DNA of 64,000 nt from assembly GCA_030737875.1 (NCBI GenBank), contig CM060912.1:331750731-331814730 (forward strand), written 5' to 3'. The notes beneath the pieces are model-generated. The model saw nothing but the letters and a program-made list of their open reading frames with translations. It did no database searches and had not been told where the DNA came from. Source of the stretch: Allium sativum. Lineage: Eukaryota; Streptophyta; Magnoliopsida; Asparagales; Amaryllidaceae. Shown one piece after another: positions 35,832 to 49,766 of this stretch (the stretch's first letter is position 1; each line of letters starts with the position of its first letter). A program made the translations under genes and the position numbers.

Positions 35832-37036
35832 TGTAACGACCTGTATTTTTAGCAGTCAAAGATTTAATTAATTTATATATTTTAAATATTTTATTTGGAA
35901 AATTATTGGATTTTAACATTAAATTCGTAATTAAAACGAAGTTTGAATATATATTTTATATATAATTATAAACCAAGCTCGAAATGGCGATGCAGTTCGT
36001 AATATGGAGTTTTGAACTTCAATTGAATATACAGAGTCCGATATAAGTCGGATTTCTGTGAAACGAGAAGCGTTGGAACCGTATTGATAATAATTTTCAT
36101 ATGAAAGAGAAAGTTTCAGATTTCGTGTTATAGATTGTTAGTTATGGCTAAATCAAAATTTGAAATAGTCGCTATGGAAAATCGTTATTAAAATATAACG
36201 TTATTTAATATATTTAAATAGGAAATTCAAATCATTTAACTCAAAATTGACAATATTGAGTTGTATAAATTATATTTAGAATTGTATATATATTCTGTTT
36301 GGATATATATGTTGAAAATAATTTATTTTGATTTATTTGGAATTTAATTTATATTTATTCGATATTTTTATTGCGTTAAAAATTGACATTTTTGCAAATA
36401 GTCTCCGTTTTCAATGAAATTAGTTCATTGGGACCGTATCACTAAACTATTGTAAGAAAATCAAATTGAGTGGCAAACCAATGTCGTATGTGACCACGAC
36501 AGCCGTAAACGCCCAGTTATTTTCTATAGCGCGTAATTAATGTAATAAAGGGATATACGAGTGTAACTTGAGCAGACGATCGAATTAAGCCACGAAACTA
36601 GTACCGCTGAGTTCGTATCGTCGATTAGAGCCAAGATAGGTGTATAGTTTGTTATTTTTGGAGACTGGGTAATTTGTGTCTAAAATGGCATTGCGGTGCG
36701 CGTAAAAATAGCCTACCGGGAAAACAGTCTCAGAATGCGACGAAATTGGTGTCGTTGGGTTCGTATTGATTAATTATGGTAGGATTTCAAAGTTTCAAGT
36801 TGATCGAATTTATCCAGTGATCGTGGAAAATTTAAACACGTGTTTATTTTTGGTTTTATAAAGGAAAAATTTTCAAACGACGTCAGATTTCGACGAAACC
36901 TATCCCATTGGGTCCGGGATATTTTTTATGCTAGAATTAGCATTTTTATCAGTAAATAGAGATCATATGTGGTGCTTTTTACACGTTACTTCAGCGTGAA
37001 GTTTCAGAAAGGTTATTTTATTTATATCCTCAATTC

Positions 37037-37044
37037 TATAAATA
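37037..37044 (+). promoter_or_regulatory. TATA box of the 6-kb LTR
   Basis: TATAAATA precedes a GC-richer leader and corresponds to the minus-strand TATA at 9851-9858 in the other copy. Confidence 0.5.
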
Positions 37045-38105
37045 CAATATGGTGCGGTCAAGCCCTTTCTTTCACTTGCGAGTGGTCAATGAGTCCTGAA
37101 ACAACGCCTCCACCATCGTTCTAAATGGACGAACCCTAATTCACAAACTCCCACCTCAAAATTTTGCTAATCCATGAGCCTTTACCCAAATTCTTCAACT
37201 GAAATATCATTTTTCTCAGCGAGATCTCGCCACTGAATGGCGGCGATCGTAATTCGTGCCTCCTAGTGACCAAAATTTGGTGCGACGGCTGCTGCATTCG
37301 AAGGACTAGTGCCGACAATTGGTAGGTCCAGGCGAGGTGTTATTCGAGGCCAAGGGGAGTGTGGTCAGGCACACACGCCGTGGGTTTAGATGGGGTTCCG
37401 GTCTATGGTGGAAGGCGGCGCGACATTGGGAAGTGAGGCAATGAGTATTTGAGTTGTTCAGCGTGAATAAGCAGGACGAGGAGAAAGATTAGAAAGAAGG
37501 GAGAGAGCGACCTGGGTATCCAAATCTAACAGCGAAATCAGTATAGGCCTAATCACAGTTAAACAAAGTTATTAGTTAAGCATTATTATATAAGTTAACG
37601 TATAAGTATTTAATTAAGAAAAATAACTAAAGCTTATTTGTTATAGTTACTAGGATGGGCTAATACGCCAGTACAGGTGGTCAGTGGGTTAATAAAGGCA
37701 CCACCGTGAACAAGATATGCCTGGACTAATCATTTTGAAACTAATCATGTAATTAGATTTAAGTAAGTTATAATTAAACTAAATTTTTACCATATATGAT
37801 AAAACTAATCATGCTAAACCATCACAGGTTTAAAGCAGAGGGTCTGGAGCAAAATCCGGTGCACAGTAAAAAGAAATTGCAGATCTTTGATCGAGATGTA
37901 ATTAATTTATATTGAGATGTAATTAATTTATTTATCAATAATTAGGATTTTAATTATAATTAAATAGTTAATTAAAATCATAACTTAAAGTAATTATAAT
38001 TCGTTCATATCTTAACAGAATTAGATGGGACAAATTACACTGGAACTGTATCAAAGAACAGAACTTTTGGAATAGTTGGACAGAGATGGGGACAACATGA
38101 TTTTT

Positions 38106-38137
38106 CAGTTAAATTAAACAACTGTTTAATTTAACTG
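38106..38137 (+). other. Perfect 15-bp palindrome with a two-base loop
   Basis: CAGTTAAATTAAACA, loop AC, then its exact complement TGTTTAATTTAACTG. A second hairpin, GAAATTAAA / TTTAATTTC, lies near 38288-38314. Confidence 0.9.
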
Positions 38138-41100
38138 TAAACGAACCGCTACAACAGAATCAAATCAAGGTGAGTTAAACTCACTCAGTTTTACCCATTT
38201 ATATTTTATATAAATTGGGTTTTGATTTTGTGTGCTTTGCTTGCCAATGGTTGACTGTTTGCTAATTTATTTGCTGATTTAACTGATGAAATTAAACTGT
38301 CATTTAATTTCAGTGAAATACCCAATCGTGTTGGTTCCAATGAAGGTGACTCACCTTGATTAGTCACGTTTATAAATTAAACGTGTTTAAATTGTTTGAA
38401 TGATTTGAATTGCTTGTGAATTGGTTGGTGTTAATGGTCGTTATTTATTGTTATCAGTTAAATGAAACTGAATGACCTGTTTGGAGATAACCATTTGAAT
38501 ACAGGGAAGAACAGGTTGGAGGAATCCAACGGGATTCCTCAAGTATATTATTTATTTTCATATTATCATATATGAACTGTCATGATTGGGTAATGGATTT
38601 TAGTAGTGATCGTTGACTGAAAAGTCAACCTGTATTGTGTTTTAACCAACGGGCAGTCTTGGTTGAGTAATCGACAGTAAATGGCCTGAAAGTAAATTGT
38701 TTTATTTATATCTATCTACCTCCAGGTAAGTTGATAGAACGGAAGTTATAAAATTTATTTTATAGCTAAAGATAGATTTGAATATATATGTTTTGAATAA
38801 AGGTTTTTTTAAAGGGAATAAATAATTATTTTTATAATTAATTATAAATTGATTTTACAAAGACAATTTTGATGTTAATCAGATTTGTAAATGTGAGTAA
38901 GAAAATTAACCTAATGACTAAATTGGATAATTGTTTTGTTAAGAAACAATTAAATGGAATTATTTTAAATTAATTATATTATTGATTAATTTAAAGGGAA
39001 AACAAATTGAAATCGATTAACGAGATAACTGTGTTTAGAGTTGACTAAATGGACCATTTTTAACTGGAATAAATTATTATTTAGTTTGTTTGGATTAATC
39101 TAATAAAATTGTTTAAAGAATATTTTTTTAATTTTAATAGGGTTTTAAAAATGGAATTACTATTCATTTTAGTTAATAAAGAAATTTACTATAGAAGTAG
39201 TTAATAATGGAAGTAAATTATTATTTTTATTAATAATAATTTAGATAATTACTTTCTAATTGAAAATCACTTAGAAAGTAACTGCAATGGAAAATGAAAT
39301 CCAATGCAATGGTGAAAGAAGTTCGTGAACAGGTTTTGTTTAAAATCTGAGTTTTATAACAAAGTTATAAAAGGAATTTTTAAGCGACTATTATAGCGTA
39401 AATTATATGCTACTTAATTATTTGAATTAAGTAAAGGGGAATTTAGAAAAAGGGGTTTTATAATAAACCAGAGTTTTATAAAAGAGATTGAAGTGTTATA
39501 TCGTTAATTTTAAATTAAAGTTACTTAATAATGAGATTAAGTAAGAAGGGGAAATTATAATCAAATTTCCAAACCAGGAATGGTTGAATGGGTTGAGGGA
39601 GAATTTGTGGAAGTGAAATTGGTAAAAGAAATGGATCATCAGATTTTGTAAACAAAAATCTGAATTATCAAATGAAATTGTTTAAAAAAGGGTAAAGGTT
39701 AAAAGTGGTGTTCTATACTAGATTACATAATCATTAAAGTAAGTAATAATGGTTATACTAGAGAAAGAGATTTCAAAAAGGTAAGAAGATTTTAGGAAAC
39801 CGTAATTTGAATAAATTAGTTAAATGGTATTTGTATTGATATTAGAATGGAATATTCGTTTTTTAATTACAACTCGTGTTTATTCTGAGATATGAACGTT
39901 GTTGATCAAGGTCTGAGAGGTAACTAAAATACACCAACTTGAACGACTTCAGAATTATCTGAGGATGATATAAGTTGTAATGGTAAAAGAGATTAGTAAA
40001 GTTATTATTTCATTAGATAAATAATAACGCAACATTTTGGTGAAAATTTGGGAAATATAGACATAATAATGATCTCAAGGAAAAGGGAAATTTAAGGGGG
40101 ATGGCGTGAAGATTTAGCGATATTCACGAGATTAAAAAGGGGACGTGAAGTTGAATTTTATTCTACTCTATAAGAATAAGCGTGGGTTGTTGTTTTCAAG
40201 TCATGAATAAAAGATATTCCATAACTTTGTTTTACGAGTAATAAGTTGAAATGATTTCCCAATATTTGATAATAACGTGGCTAATGTTTGAAAGTGAAAA
40301 TAGAAACTAAATATGATATAAGATTTTCCTAAGTGTTAAAATGGATTTGTTTATAGAATAATATTATGTTAAATAAGAAGCGAGAAAACTATATTTATAA
40401 TATCGAAATATTTAAGAGTTTGAATTTACATTTGTTTTAATTAAAAGGCCAACTGGTGTTGAATGCTGAACCCGTGAACTCATTGGGTTATCATGATTAA
40501 AACACTGTTTATTTTGATAGTTAAATCACCGACTATCAAATCTGTCCAATACGATTGTTGGCACGGAAAGACCGGGATCAAATTTATATTCGAAAACCAT
40601 TCCAACCAAAAAATACGTGGTGATATTAGAAGATGATTTAGATGGAGCATTGAAGACCGTAGATCTTCACAAATGGAAGAACCGCTACAAATCTCCGGTT
40701 TAGCGGCCAGAGATAAACTGTGGTTCTGTCGTGGTTGAAATCTACGGGTTGCAAGGACTTCTCGCTACTGATCCATGGGGTGATTCCTATATTGGATGCA
40801 GTAGGAGAGTACCTTCGATTCATCCTATTTCTGGATGGCTTGTATGAACGGATGTCTGACAGAGTATTTCCAAAGGAGTCGCGTACGCTGATATTTTCAA
40901 ACGTACCAAGTTGATGGCGGAGAAGTGAACATTCTCTTAGCTTGATAACTAGAGTATTTTTGTGGACGTCAATCAGTGATATCTGGCGGATCTGACGATG
41001 TGACATTCAAAGTGAGTAATGACCCGATGTTCAAAAGTTATTTCAAACCTCAAGCCTCATCAACCAGGAAATTACAGAAATCGAGAAGGCTGCATGGCTA

Positions 41101-41390
41101 TGTGGATCGCTCCCATTAGGTGTATAATCACCTATCTAGAGAAATTCCTTTTGCTTATTTAATCTATTTCGATGGTGTCCCTTTTCGGGAAACGGTGGTT
41201 TAAGCCCAACTGTTGGTGATATACATTCGACACACTCAAGCGAAATGAGTGGTCGGTCATGTGTGGGTCGGGTTGCAAGACGTTCTTGTTGAACCCAGTG
41301 TATTCGCCTCTAGAGATACACTATCGGTAGGTGGTCCCATACCTTGTCATAGTCGGAACCCAATCTCCAATAAGTGCCCATGGTTTTGTT

Positions 41391-41394
<4 letters not shown>

Positions 41395-41456
<62 letters not shown>
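41395..41456 (+). repeat. Compound microsatellite (TA)n(TG)n
   Basis: About 18 TA units are followed by about 13 TG units. The opposite-strand copy has only a short run at this place (about 5303-5310), so the expansion happened after the copies separated. Confidence 0.95.
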
Positions 41457-42110
41457 GAGCATGAGATGCAAGAGTTCCGCTAGATTGATATCTACTTGTA
41501 TTTAGACACTATTATAATATCAGAAAAGATATTGATTTCGGAAATGTTTTGGATTATCGTAAGGTAAAAACCATTTGTATTTATGAGTGGATTTGGTCTT
41601 ACGATTATTCTTTTCTTTCAAAAATATTTTGACTTAAAAATCAAGTTGTGTGACACCCTTAATACTATGTGAGTTTTTCTCACTCTGGTTCACCAGACTG
41701 ACCCGGTGTTTTGTAAATGCTCGGGTTAGCCCGGGGTGTACAGGTTTAGGTTACTTAGTGCTGTGAAGAGACGAGCTGGAAGAGTCTAGACGTATGATAC
41801 TATATAGCTACTATTCTGCTGTGTGTTGTATATGGGATAGATTTTTATAACTGTCCAGAGATGTTGATGTACTCTGATATTGTAAGTATTTTTAAAAGCT
41901 CTCAAAAAAGTTTTATTTCTGTATTATATTTTGTTCCGCTGGGATGTGAGACTCTGACTCTGTGTCGTGTTGGTTCTTCTTCTTCTTCTATTATTATATT
42001 TCTTTCTTTCTTATCTCACCCTCTAAATCCTTTCTAATAACGTTCTAGTGTTTTCGGTGTTTGGATGGTCGACATGAGGTATGGGAAATGTATTTATGTC
42101 GATTTTCAGT

Positions 42111-43087
42111 CTCACCTACTTCACCAGTTTGAATAAGCTCAATGTTATCACCAACAATTTGATACATTAATTTCCTCTTATCACTTACTTCATCACTGAT
42201 AAATATCATAAGTCTAATATATCACTCTCATAATGTTTCTTAAATCACTCTCATAATCCATAAAATTCATAAGTCTAATATATATATATTACTCACAAGT
42301 CATTGTTTTTATAAATTCTAGATCGAGATAAATTGGACAAATTTAATTTCATAAATATCCTTTTTTATGTACAAATTTGTATTACAATTTTTTCCCACAC
42401 AAACTAATATTTTGCATTTATTAAAAATAAAATATGGTTAGCACTTTCAAAACATCATGTTGCAAATTGCTATCCTATAATCTTATTAGTATAGGTTCAC
42501 TTAGTATATTATCTGAAGTTTTGAACCTATATTACTTCTCATAATATTTATTTCAACACTAAATAACTAAGTTATTAACACATACACAATTTCACACTAA
42601 TTCTTGATACTATTTTATACTTACATTTTTCATTATTCAGTTAGTTTCAAAGATAAATTTGAAAAGAAGCTAAAACTGAACCAACAAAAGAACCTAACCA
42701 ATGGAATCTATGAAGAAGAAGAAGACCATATTCAACACAAATTAGAGAATGATAAGGACTTCGAAAGCTATAAACTATGAACTTCAAAGGATATATATTT
42801 TAGGACAAAGGTCGAGATATTAACTAAGGAGAACCGAATCTAAGAGAATTCTAATTAACGGAACGAATTCAAAAGATGGAGACACTTCAAAAATGTAAAA
42901 TCTAAAACAATTTTTATGTCAAAATAATTTCAAAATATCTAAAACCATTTTTTAAAATTATTTGTACTTTTCAAAGTACGCCCTCTCAAGTAAGGTTCTG
43001 CGACCGATTCTATTAATTCTAGGGTATCATTATCCTATCTAAAATGAGTTTTAAACCCCAAAAGCTAAGGTTTTTGATTAAACCAAA
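42111..43087 (-). other. 5' interior of the non-coding element
   Basis: Read from the primer site on the minus strand, this AT-rich stretch has a short match to the other minus-strand element just after the primer site (GCTTTGGTTTAA versus GCTTTGGTTAAG). No Gag or other coding sequence was recognised. Confidence 0.5.
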
Positions 43088-43099
43088 GCTCTAATACCA
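43088..43099 (-). other. Primer-binding site with one change
   Basis: On the minus strand TGGTATTAGAGC differs by one base from the tRNA-Met site TGGTATCAGAGC. The change is C to T. It lies two bases inside the LTR end at 43102. Confidence 0.85.
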
Positions 43100-43101
43100 T
43101 A

Positions 43102-46100
43102 TGTAACATTCTGCCTTTTCTTACCATTTAAGTCGATAATAGAACCAACTCAAATAGTTTGAAAAAAGAAGATTGTTTTAACTTTAGAGTTTAATAAATT
43201 AAAATCATAAAAGCCAAACAGATCAAAGATACAAAATAGGAGAATAACTCACAGCGAAATAAATAACTTAGTAGCTCATGAAGTTATTGATTACAAAATC
43301 TCAAAAATAAATATATAAGTATCAGAGTCATACTCAATACATTAGAAAATCTAAGATACATAAATGCCAAGTATATAAACAAATAATGAAAATGGAATAA
43401 CTGATTCACCAAGATAGTAATAGTAGATAATAAGATGAATCTCCAATAGATCTCCAGCTCTCAAAAGATGAATCGCCAAGCTGAACTCCACAGTCTGATC
43501 GAGCATAAAGTCAAAACAAAACACTCGGATTATGAGTAACTATCTCAACAGTGAATCAACTCAAGTAAAATGTTCAAATGAAATGTATCAGTAACTTAAA
43601 TAATGTTTCGGATTCCATTATTTAAGGATCCATTAAACTAGATATTATAAAATACAATACACTATTATAATAGTGTATATGGCTAAATATACTATTGAAA
43701 ATAGCGTGAGCGAGATTAACATTCTTACCCTTACACCGTTTATAATGTCGTCGTCTATACGAATATCATAAAGTCCAGCGTAAACTAGTTGCTATCAGAG
43801 GGCACTCCATAGGTAAGGCATATCAAAATCCTAGGACGCTCGATCAAGATAATATGACAAGTCATCGAGGAAATACCCATAAGTAGGATTCTATCGAATT
43901 ATGGATCCAGACTAGTGGTAAGCATAGCCGTAACTAACGCCTAACTCAGGGAATACTCCTAAAGTTAATGGAGCCCCAATCACATCACAATAGAATAGAT
44001 AGTATCGAAGAAGCATGTCCGCTAAGAGGAGCTAACTCAATTGGTCTGGGTATGGCTATTGTTTTAGTCATTTTGATTACGACCCAAAGGTCAAGGCTAT
44101 CCATCATCGTTCTCTTTCTTCAAATTCAGCAACAGCCTACAAATCCAACCTACTTCATCTTGGATTCTGCACCACGTGCATAGATGTTAAAGTGGTTCCC
44201 AATATTGGCAGAGAGTGTGACAATATCCGGCCTCGGTCTCTTTAACAACCAAACTCTTATTTCACACCGTGGCCATTTATATTCAAAATTGCTTTTAAAA
44301 AATCATTTTCAAGTATCATAAATCAGTATAATAATAACATTTGTAAATATTAAAATGGTTACGTTCAAATTGATCAAGGTCATAAATCATATTTTAAAAC
44401 ATCACAACTCAAATAATAACGATATTTATTTATATTCAAATCATTAATTTCAAATATTTCAACGTTGTAAATCATATTTCAAACCAATTCATTATTCGAT
44501 TAAGTAAATAAATCTTAATTAAAATTTTCTGATTATTGGATTAAGTTCAAGATTCAAATTTATATTTTTAAAACACTTCATAAACAAAATTACATTTTGA
44601 ATTCACACTTCTATATCTCAAATTTCATATTTCCAAAAAATCTTCCTATTAACGTACCAGATTCAATAGTTTGGATTGGAACAACTTCTTATTTAAAATA
44701 GTTAATATAATAAAAGTAATTTTATTTAAAATAATTATTATATTCATATAAAATAATTTGATTTAAAATAATTATAAAATAAATTATGATTATATTTAAA
44801 AGAAAAATAATATGATTGAAATAGTTACAAAAAAAATATCGTAACTAAGTTAAATCATAAAAAAATAAAGTAAAATTTCAAATTTAAATAATATAATTTA
44901 TATAAATTTAATACTGAATAGTACTGATTTTAAATAATTTAAAATAGTCCAATCCAAACCACTCAACCAAATTTCTAAATTTCAATTTCATAAATTCAAA
45001 TTCAACAAATTTACTTCAATCAATTTTTAAACTTTAAACAATATATTCTTCAGTCCAAATTATTTCAAAATAGTATTTAAATTTGGTTACTAAATTTTTA
45101 TTCTTAAGAATTAAAATTACATTCACATCACCCATTTTATAACGTTTATATCAATTAAATGTAAATTTCAATTTAATCGATTATAAATTTATTACTACAG
45201 TTATATTTAGATTCAAAACATTACTTAATAAATTATTATCAAATTAATTTACTAAGTTTTATAATCATAACAATTTCATATAACCTATTTCATTAAATGA
45301 AATTCACGTCTTAAAATTTATTTATCTTACTTGATAAATTGTAATTCTATAATGTCATTTAACAAATAAAATTATCATTAAATTTCTAACTTCTCTTTAA
45401 ACCGTTTTTATATACTTATATTTTATAAAATTTATTTTATATAAAGTTTTAGAATTTAAATAGCACTTATATTATACTAAAAGATATATTAATTTACTTA
45501 TAAAATAATTTATATTATATAAAATTTAAAACTAAAAGATATTATAACTTAAAATCTCAATTTAAATTGAAACATATATTAACTTGTATATTTAAAACTT
45601 ATACCATATAATTTTATTAAAAAAATCATTTTCAATTCCTAAATCTATACAATGATTCAGGTATATAACATTTCAACCCATAACGGTTTTGAACATGAAT
45701 AGGGAACTTGCAGTTTGAGAGCAAAATAAAATATAACATTTCAAATGACACATATAAGTCAACACACATCATCATAACAATTAAATTCGTATCATATGTG
45801 TCAAAATTTTGTATGTCACATGCGCACAAACAAATAATCGGGTTTTCTAGTGCAATCCTAACATTTCATATGTCATTTCAATTGATATCAATTCGTATAT
45901 TGAAATTATTACTTTGTGAGGATTCTCACCTTGTGTGCAAAATAAAAGGAAGATGGCGCAGGTTGATACAAACGCAGATATGAAAAGCATGCTACACCAT
46001 TCCAACTATAAGCACAATTAAGCTCTCTTTAATACCATGGTATGAATAGATTCACAAATCTATATCCTAAGCAATTTAAATGAAGGAAGTAGAAAGGTTT

Positions 46101-47515
46101 TGGCTTAGGATGATGAATTTAGATCTTTACAAATATTTTATAAGAAGTGAACAAATTTTTGTTCATCTTAAAATAAAATTTTGGATCAGTAAACAATAGA
46201 ATCTGAAAAAGTAATAAACATAAAGTTTTTACCAATCCTTTTCTCTTCAATTTAAAAAAAATGAAAATCTGTTTTTTGGTAAGATTTGTAGGATATATGA
46301 CTAGAACAACAACCAAAACTTTAATTCAAAAATCTAGATCCAAAATTGCAATTGAAAGATTGGGAGTTTTGACCTAGAAAATTTCGAAATTTGAAAAAGT
46401 GTTCAACTCAAAAATTGTAGTTATTTCAATTTCACCTAATATTAATAAAAATAAGTGAATTCATGTAATAGGAAGTTATAAGCACTGCAATATAGGTCAA
46501 AATATGGGAAAAATCAGAAAATAAGAGTCCTTGGTTTCAAATGGAAAAGTGGTAATAGCTAGGGTTTTCAGGTTGAATCCACGTGCTGGAGGTGGAGGAA
46601 GGTTGGCCATGTATGGTCAGGTCAGTGGTGGAGGTCCTAGGTAGCAGCGATGGTAAAGGGGATGAAGGACAATAAAGTTTTGGATGGTTGTTTGCATTTT
46701 TAGATCTAGGTTTATACAATTCCCAAATCAATTGAATTTTAAATGCATCAGAAAATAGAGATAGAGATTATGATTTTTTTTTAAAAAAAAATAGAATTTA
46801 TCTAGGGATTAATCTGTCAAAGAAAAAAAAATCAAATAAGAAGATAGATTTGAAGAGGAAGACGGAGAATGGAAGAGAGCTTCGGGGAAATAAAAATGAG
46901 AAGTTGAGAAAAAAAGAATAATGTACCTCTATTTCTTCAAAAGACATATGAAATTCAAATGTAAAATTATTAATGAGGTGTGGGGTGGCAAAGCTTTCCC
47001 AAGAAGCCAAATAAACATATCAATAATGCCAAAGAAGACGTGTAAGTAAGAACACACACAAAATGTCCGTTTGCGCGTTTGGCAAACTATAAAAACTCAT
47101 ATCTAAAGTAGACGAAAAATTCTGGTCATCTCAGAATTAAGTATAAATTTATAAAAAAAATATGAATTCAAATTTTGACAATAATTCAAATTCAACCCAA
47201 TTGGACGCAAAGCTGACTTTTCTAGAAAATTTGATATTTCAATAGATTTGGAATGCCAATATATTCATTAATTCAATTTTTTTCTTTTACAAACTTACAT
47301 AAATTTAATTAAGACAAATCGAAATTGTTAAGCAGTTACACTCATATTGACAGTTGTTAAATTTCACTGTTTAATGTTCACTATTATTGTTCATTTACCT
47401 AAATCAATTCATCTACTACATTCAATTCAAAGTAAATTGAAATTCTAACTACCTAAAATTTAAATTCAAATCAAACCCTTAATTATGAACACCAAATAAA
47501 ATTGAGATTGTTACA
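43102..47515 (-). repeat. 5' LTR of the non-coding element, about 4.4 kb
   Basis: The ends are inverted: tgtaacattctg at 43102 and gagattgttaca at 47515. The inner end touches the primer site. The outer 195 bp match the 3' LTR fragment at 33208-33406. It is very AT-rich, especially 44300-45620. The base after it begins gttta, a possible target duplication whose partner is lost. Confidence 0.75.
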
Positions 47516-48170
47516 GTTTACTTATACCTCTCTTTACATCTTCAAGTCCATATGGAGTCCTTTCAAATTTTTAGCATCCATACCCATATCTAATCACCTA
47601 ACCATTTTGGCACTTAATAGATCTTCTCTTTGCCTTGTTGTTATTCTTTCCTACCACTGTTTGACGTAACTCTAACTTGATAACACATCTGGACTTCTAC
47701 TTGATTCGATATTCTTCCAATGGTGCACACATATTTGGCTAACATATACGTAAAGTTCTATATTTCTAAATTATAACCAACATTACATTCTAATGTTTCC
47801 AACTCAAAAGCATCTAAAACCTCATTTCTCTTTCTTTTTGTACATTATATTTTAAAATCATGTTCCTTTAACAATGTCACCATCTCTGTTGCTGCTTATA
47901 TTTAGCTTATTTTAAGAAAATATGTACATAAGGTATTTATGATATACATACAATTCATATTGTTCTCCCTATAATGGTGTCTCTAAATCTTCAGCTACCC
48001 ACTTTTGTAAATTCCTGTCCAACTCCTTTATGAATACTGTGGATTCTCTTCATGACAAACTCAACAGTTTGACAAAATACCTACACTTAATTTCTGCCTG
48101 TTACTTCTTTATGCCTTTATTCTCAATAGACAACATTATTTTCTATCCTAGGATTCTGTAGAACAATAAT
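47516..48170. other. AT-rich flank, probably decayed gypsy sequence
   Basis: It continues on the minus strand downstream of the protease relic at 48175-48540, so it may be a very decayed RT-coding region. I could not read a domain in it. Confidence 0.25.
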
Positions 48171-48174
48171 CCTA

Positions 48175-48540
48175 TTTACCTAATAGATCCTACCTTCATT
48201 TTTGACTAAACAATCCATATCCAAAACCACATTATACCTTACGAAGTCTAACACATATAAATTGTAAACGAAACAAATTCTACACATGTCAAATTCATGA
48301 TTAGTGCACCTTTACCCAAGAGTGGCATGTCCACCAATCGAATTAACACACACAAGGAGGACTCCTAATTTATCAACCAAGCCTTTTGTTATGAATGAGT
48401 GAGTAATACCACTATCTAATAGAAATCTTACACACACACACACAAATATATATATGATACTGAAATCATACCTCCAAGCATTGTACCTTTTCCTTTCTCC
48501 TTTAATACTTTATCCTAATGAATCTCCTATGAGAGCGTAA
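48175..48540 (-). pseudogene. Ancient Ty3/gypsy protease relic
   Basis: Reading the minus strand gives LDSGITHSFITKGL followed by a VNSIGGHATLG segment (about 48300-48425). Further downstream comes YNVVLDMDCL (about 48195-48235), equivalent to the usual V-I-L-G-M-D-W-L. Upstream AKVYALIGD (about 48510-48540) resembles the short segment between the Gag zinc knuckle and protease. These three landmarks in the right order identify a gypsy aspartic protease. Stops follow in all directions and there is no open frame. It belongs to a lineage different from the two chromoviruses in this window, judging by its DSGITHSF core. The element's boundaries were not found. Confidence 0.6.
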
Positions 48541-49706
48541 ACCTTAGCTTGATTTAACATAGGATAATTCTTTTCATTCCAAAGTTTTTCACGGAAGAGA
48601 ACTTGAACTTCACCATGTAGGGAAAAAAATTAACCCTGGAAGGGTAAGGGGTGAATAGGGTTTATTGCAGTTTGTCGTTGAGTAATAAATAATACCAATG
48701 TAATCGGAGTAAATACGGAAAAAGAAACAACATAAAATTTACAAAGGTTCGGCAAAACCCTGCCTATTGCTGCATTTCTCAAGGTTTCTACTAGGTATTA
48801 AAACAATCTCTATGCTTACAATACCCTGCAAACTCGCAACACCTGCTTCCAACTGTTTTAATCATACGCTGAAAACCCTGTACTGATCTTTATCCCCAAG
48901 ACTAGATTTCCTCATATTACATACTCGTAGCTCATAAAATCTAGTTTAGAAAACCAGTATACTTCAAAATGATTACAAAATAAAAACAATTAAACATAAA
49001 ACCCATTTTTAAAAATTAAAACACTTTAAATTTGCCAACCCCTTTTATTGTTTGCTATGTCACTTAAATGTCGGCTTCTCCTTTATTCATCAATGATGAC
49101 CGAATGGAAAAAAAATAGGGTTTTGCTCCTCCTTCCAAATCACGGCATCATGTTGATATGATTTTGTTCTCTGATGGCATCGATTATTCGATGCTCCCTA
49201 GTCGTCTAATTTGGTGCTTCAGATGATCAAAAAATTTATAAGCTCCTATGATTTGATTTCTACCACACTCGAAGTTGATTGCTTGGTTTCGAACGATTAA
49301 AGCCGATGATGAATTGGTGTACAAATAGGGTTTTGAACCTGAAATTCTCTGATTCTAGAGTCTTCCCGTGGCTTGAATTACTCTTGTGATACTGGTTTGG
49401 CAATTCGAATCATTTCCTTCTGCAATTATAGATCTACTACTTGTCGTATATTCATATTTCTAGAAAAGAACTATTTTGGCAATTCATGGAAATTTGGTTC
49501 TCATTTTGACACTTTCAGCACAATTTTAAATTTGGTTTTTTGCAAATATTCCCCTGTAATTCCCGTGTCTCAAATTTAAAAATAATATGCTACCTCCTAT
49601 ATCTTGTATTCGATGATAAGAACAAATGCTTGGTTAGGTCTTTACTTTGGTTTTTGTTCACTGCCTACATGTTAGTTGTTATAAATTTTTTATCAATACA
49701 CGCGCT

Positions 49707-49766
<60 letters not shown>

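Larger units (their letters stand above)
35832..42110 (+). mobile_element. Second copy of the about 6.3-kb LTR, plus orientation
   Basis: It starts TGTAACGACCTGTATTTT, close to the minus-strand start of the 4464-10917 element. Blocks appear in the same order on the opposite strand: the TATA box, a GC-rich leader (37080-37520), the tgatgaggcttgagg block near 41060 (5430 in the other copy), the section on tcatgtgtggg near 41260 (5220), and the tct-rich end near 41970 (4595). The right end is eroded and placed only roughly; no matching target duplication for attat (35827-35831) was found. There is no primer site or coding frame, so it is probably another solo or truncated LTR. Confidence 0.6.
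33208..47515 (-). mobile_element. Non-coding LTR element on the minus strand, split by a 6-kb LTR
   Basis: The 5' LTR (43102-47515) is followed on the minus strand by a tRNA-Met-type primer site. The 3' LTR fragment (33208-33406) is preceded by a hairpin and purine tract like those of the other two elements. The interior (33407-35831 and about 42111-43087) totals only about 3.4 kb and shows no gag-pol domain, so this is a large non-autonomous derivative relying on proteins from relatives. A copy of the long LTR (35832 to about 42110) landed in its interior. The outer end of the 3' LTR is lost. Confidence 0.6.
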
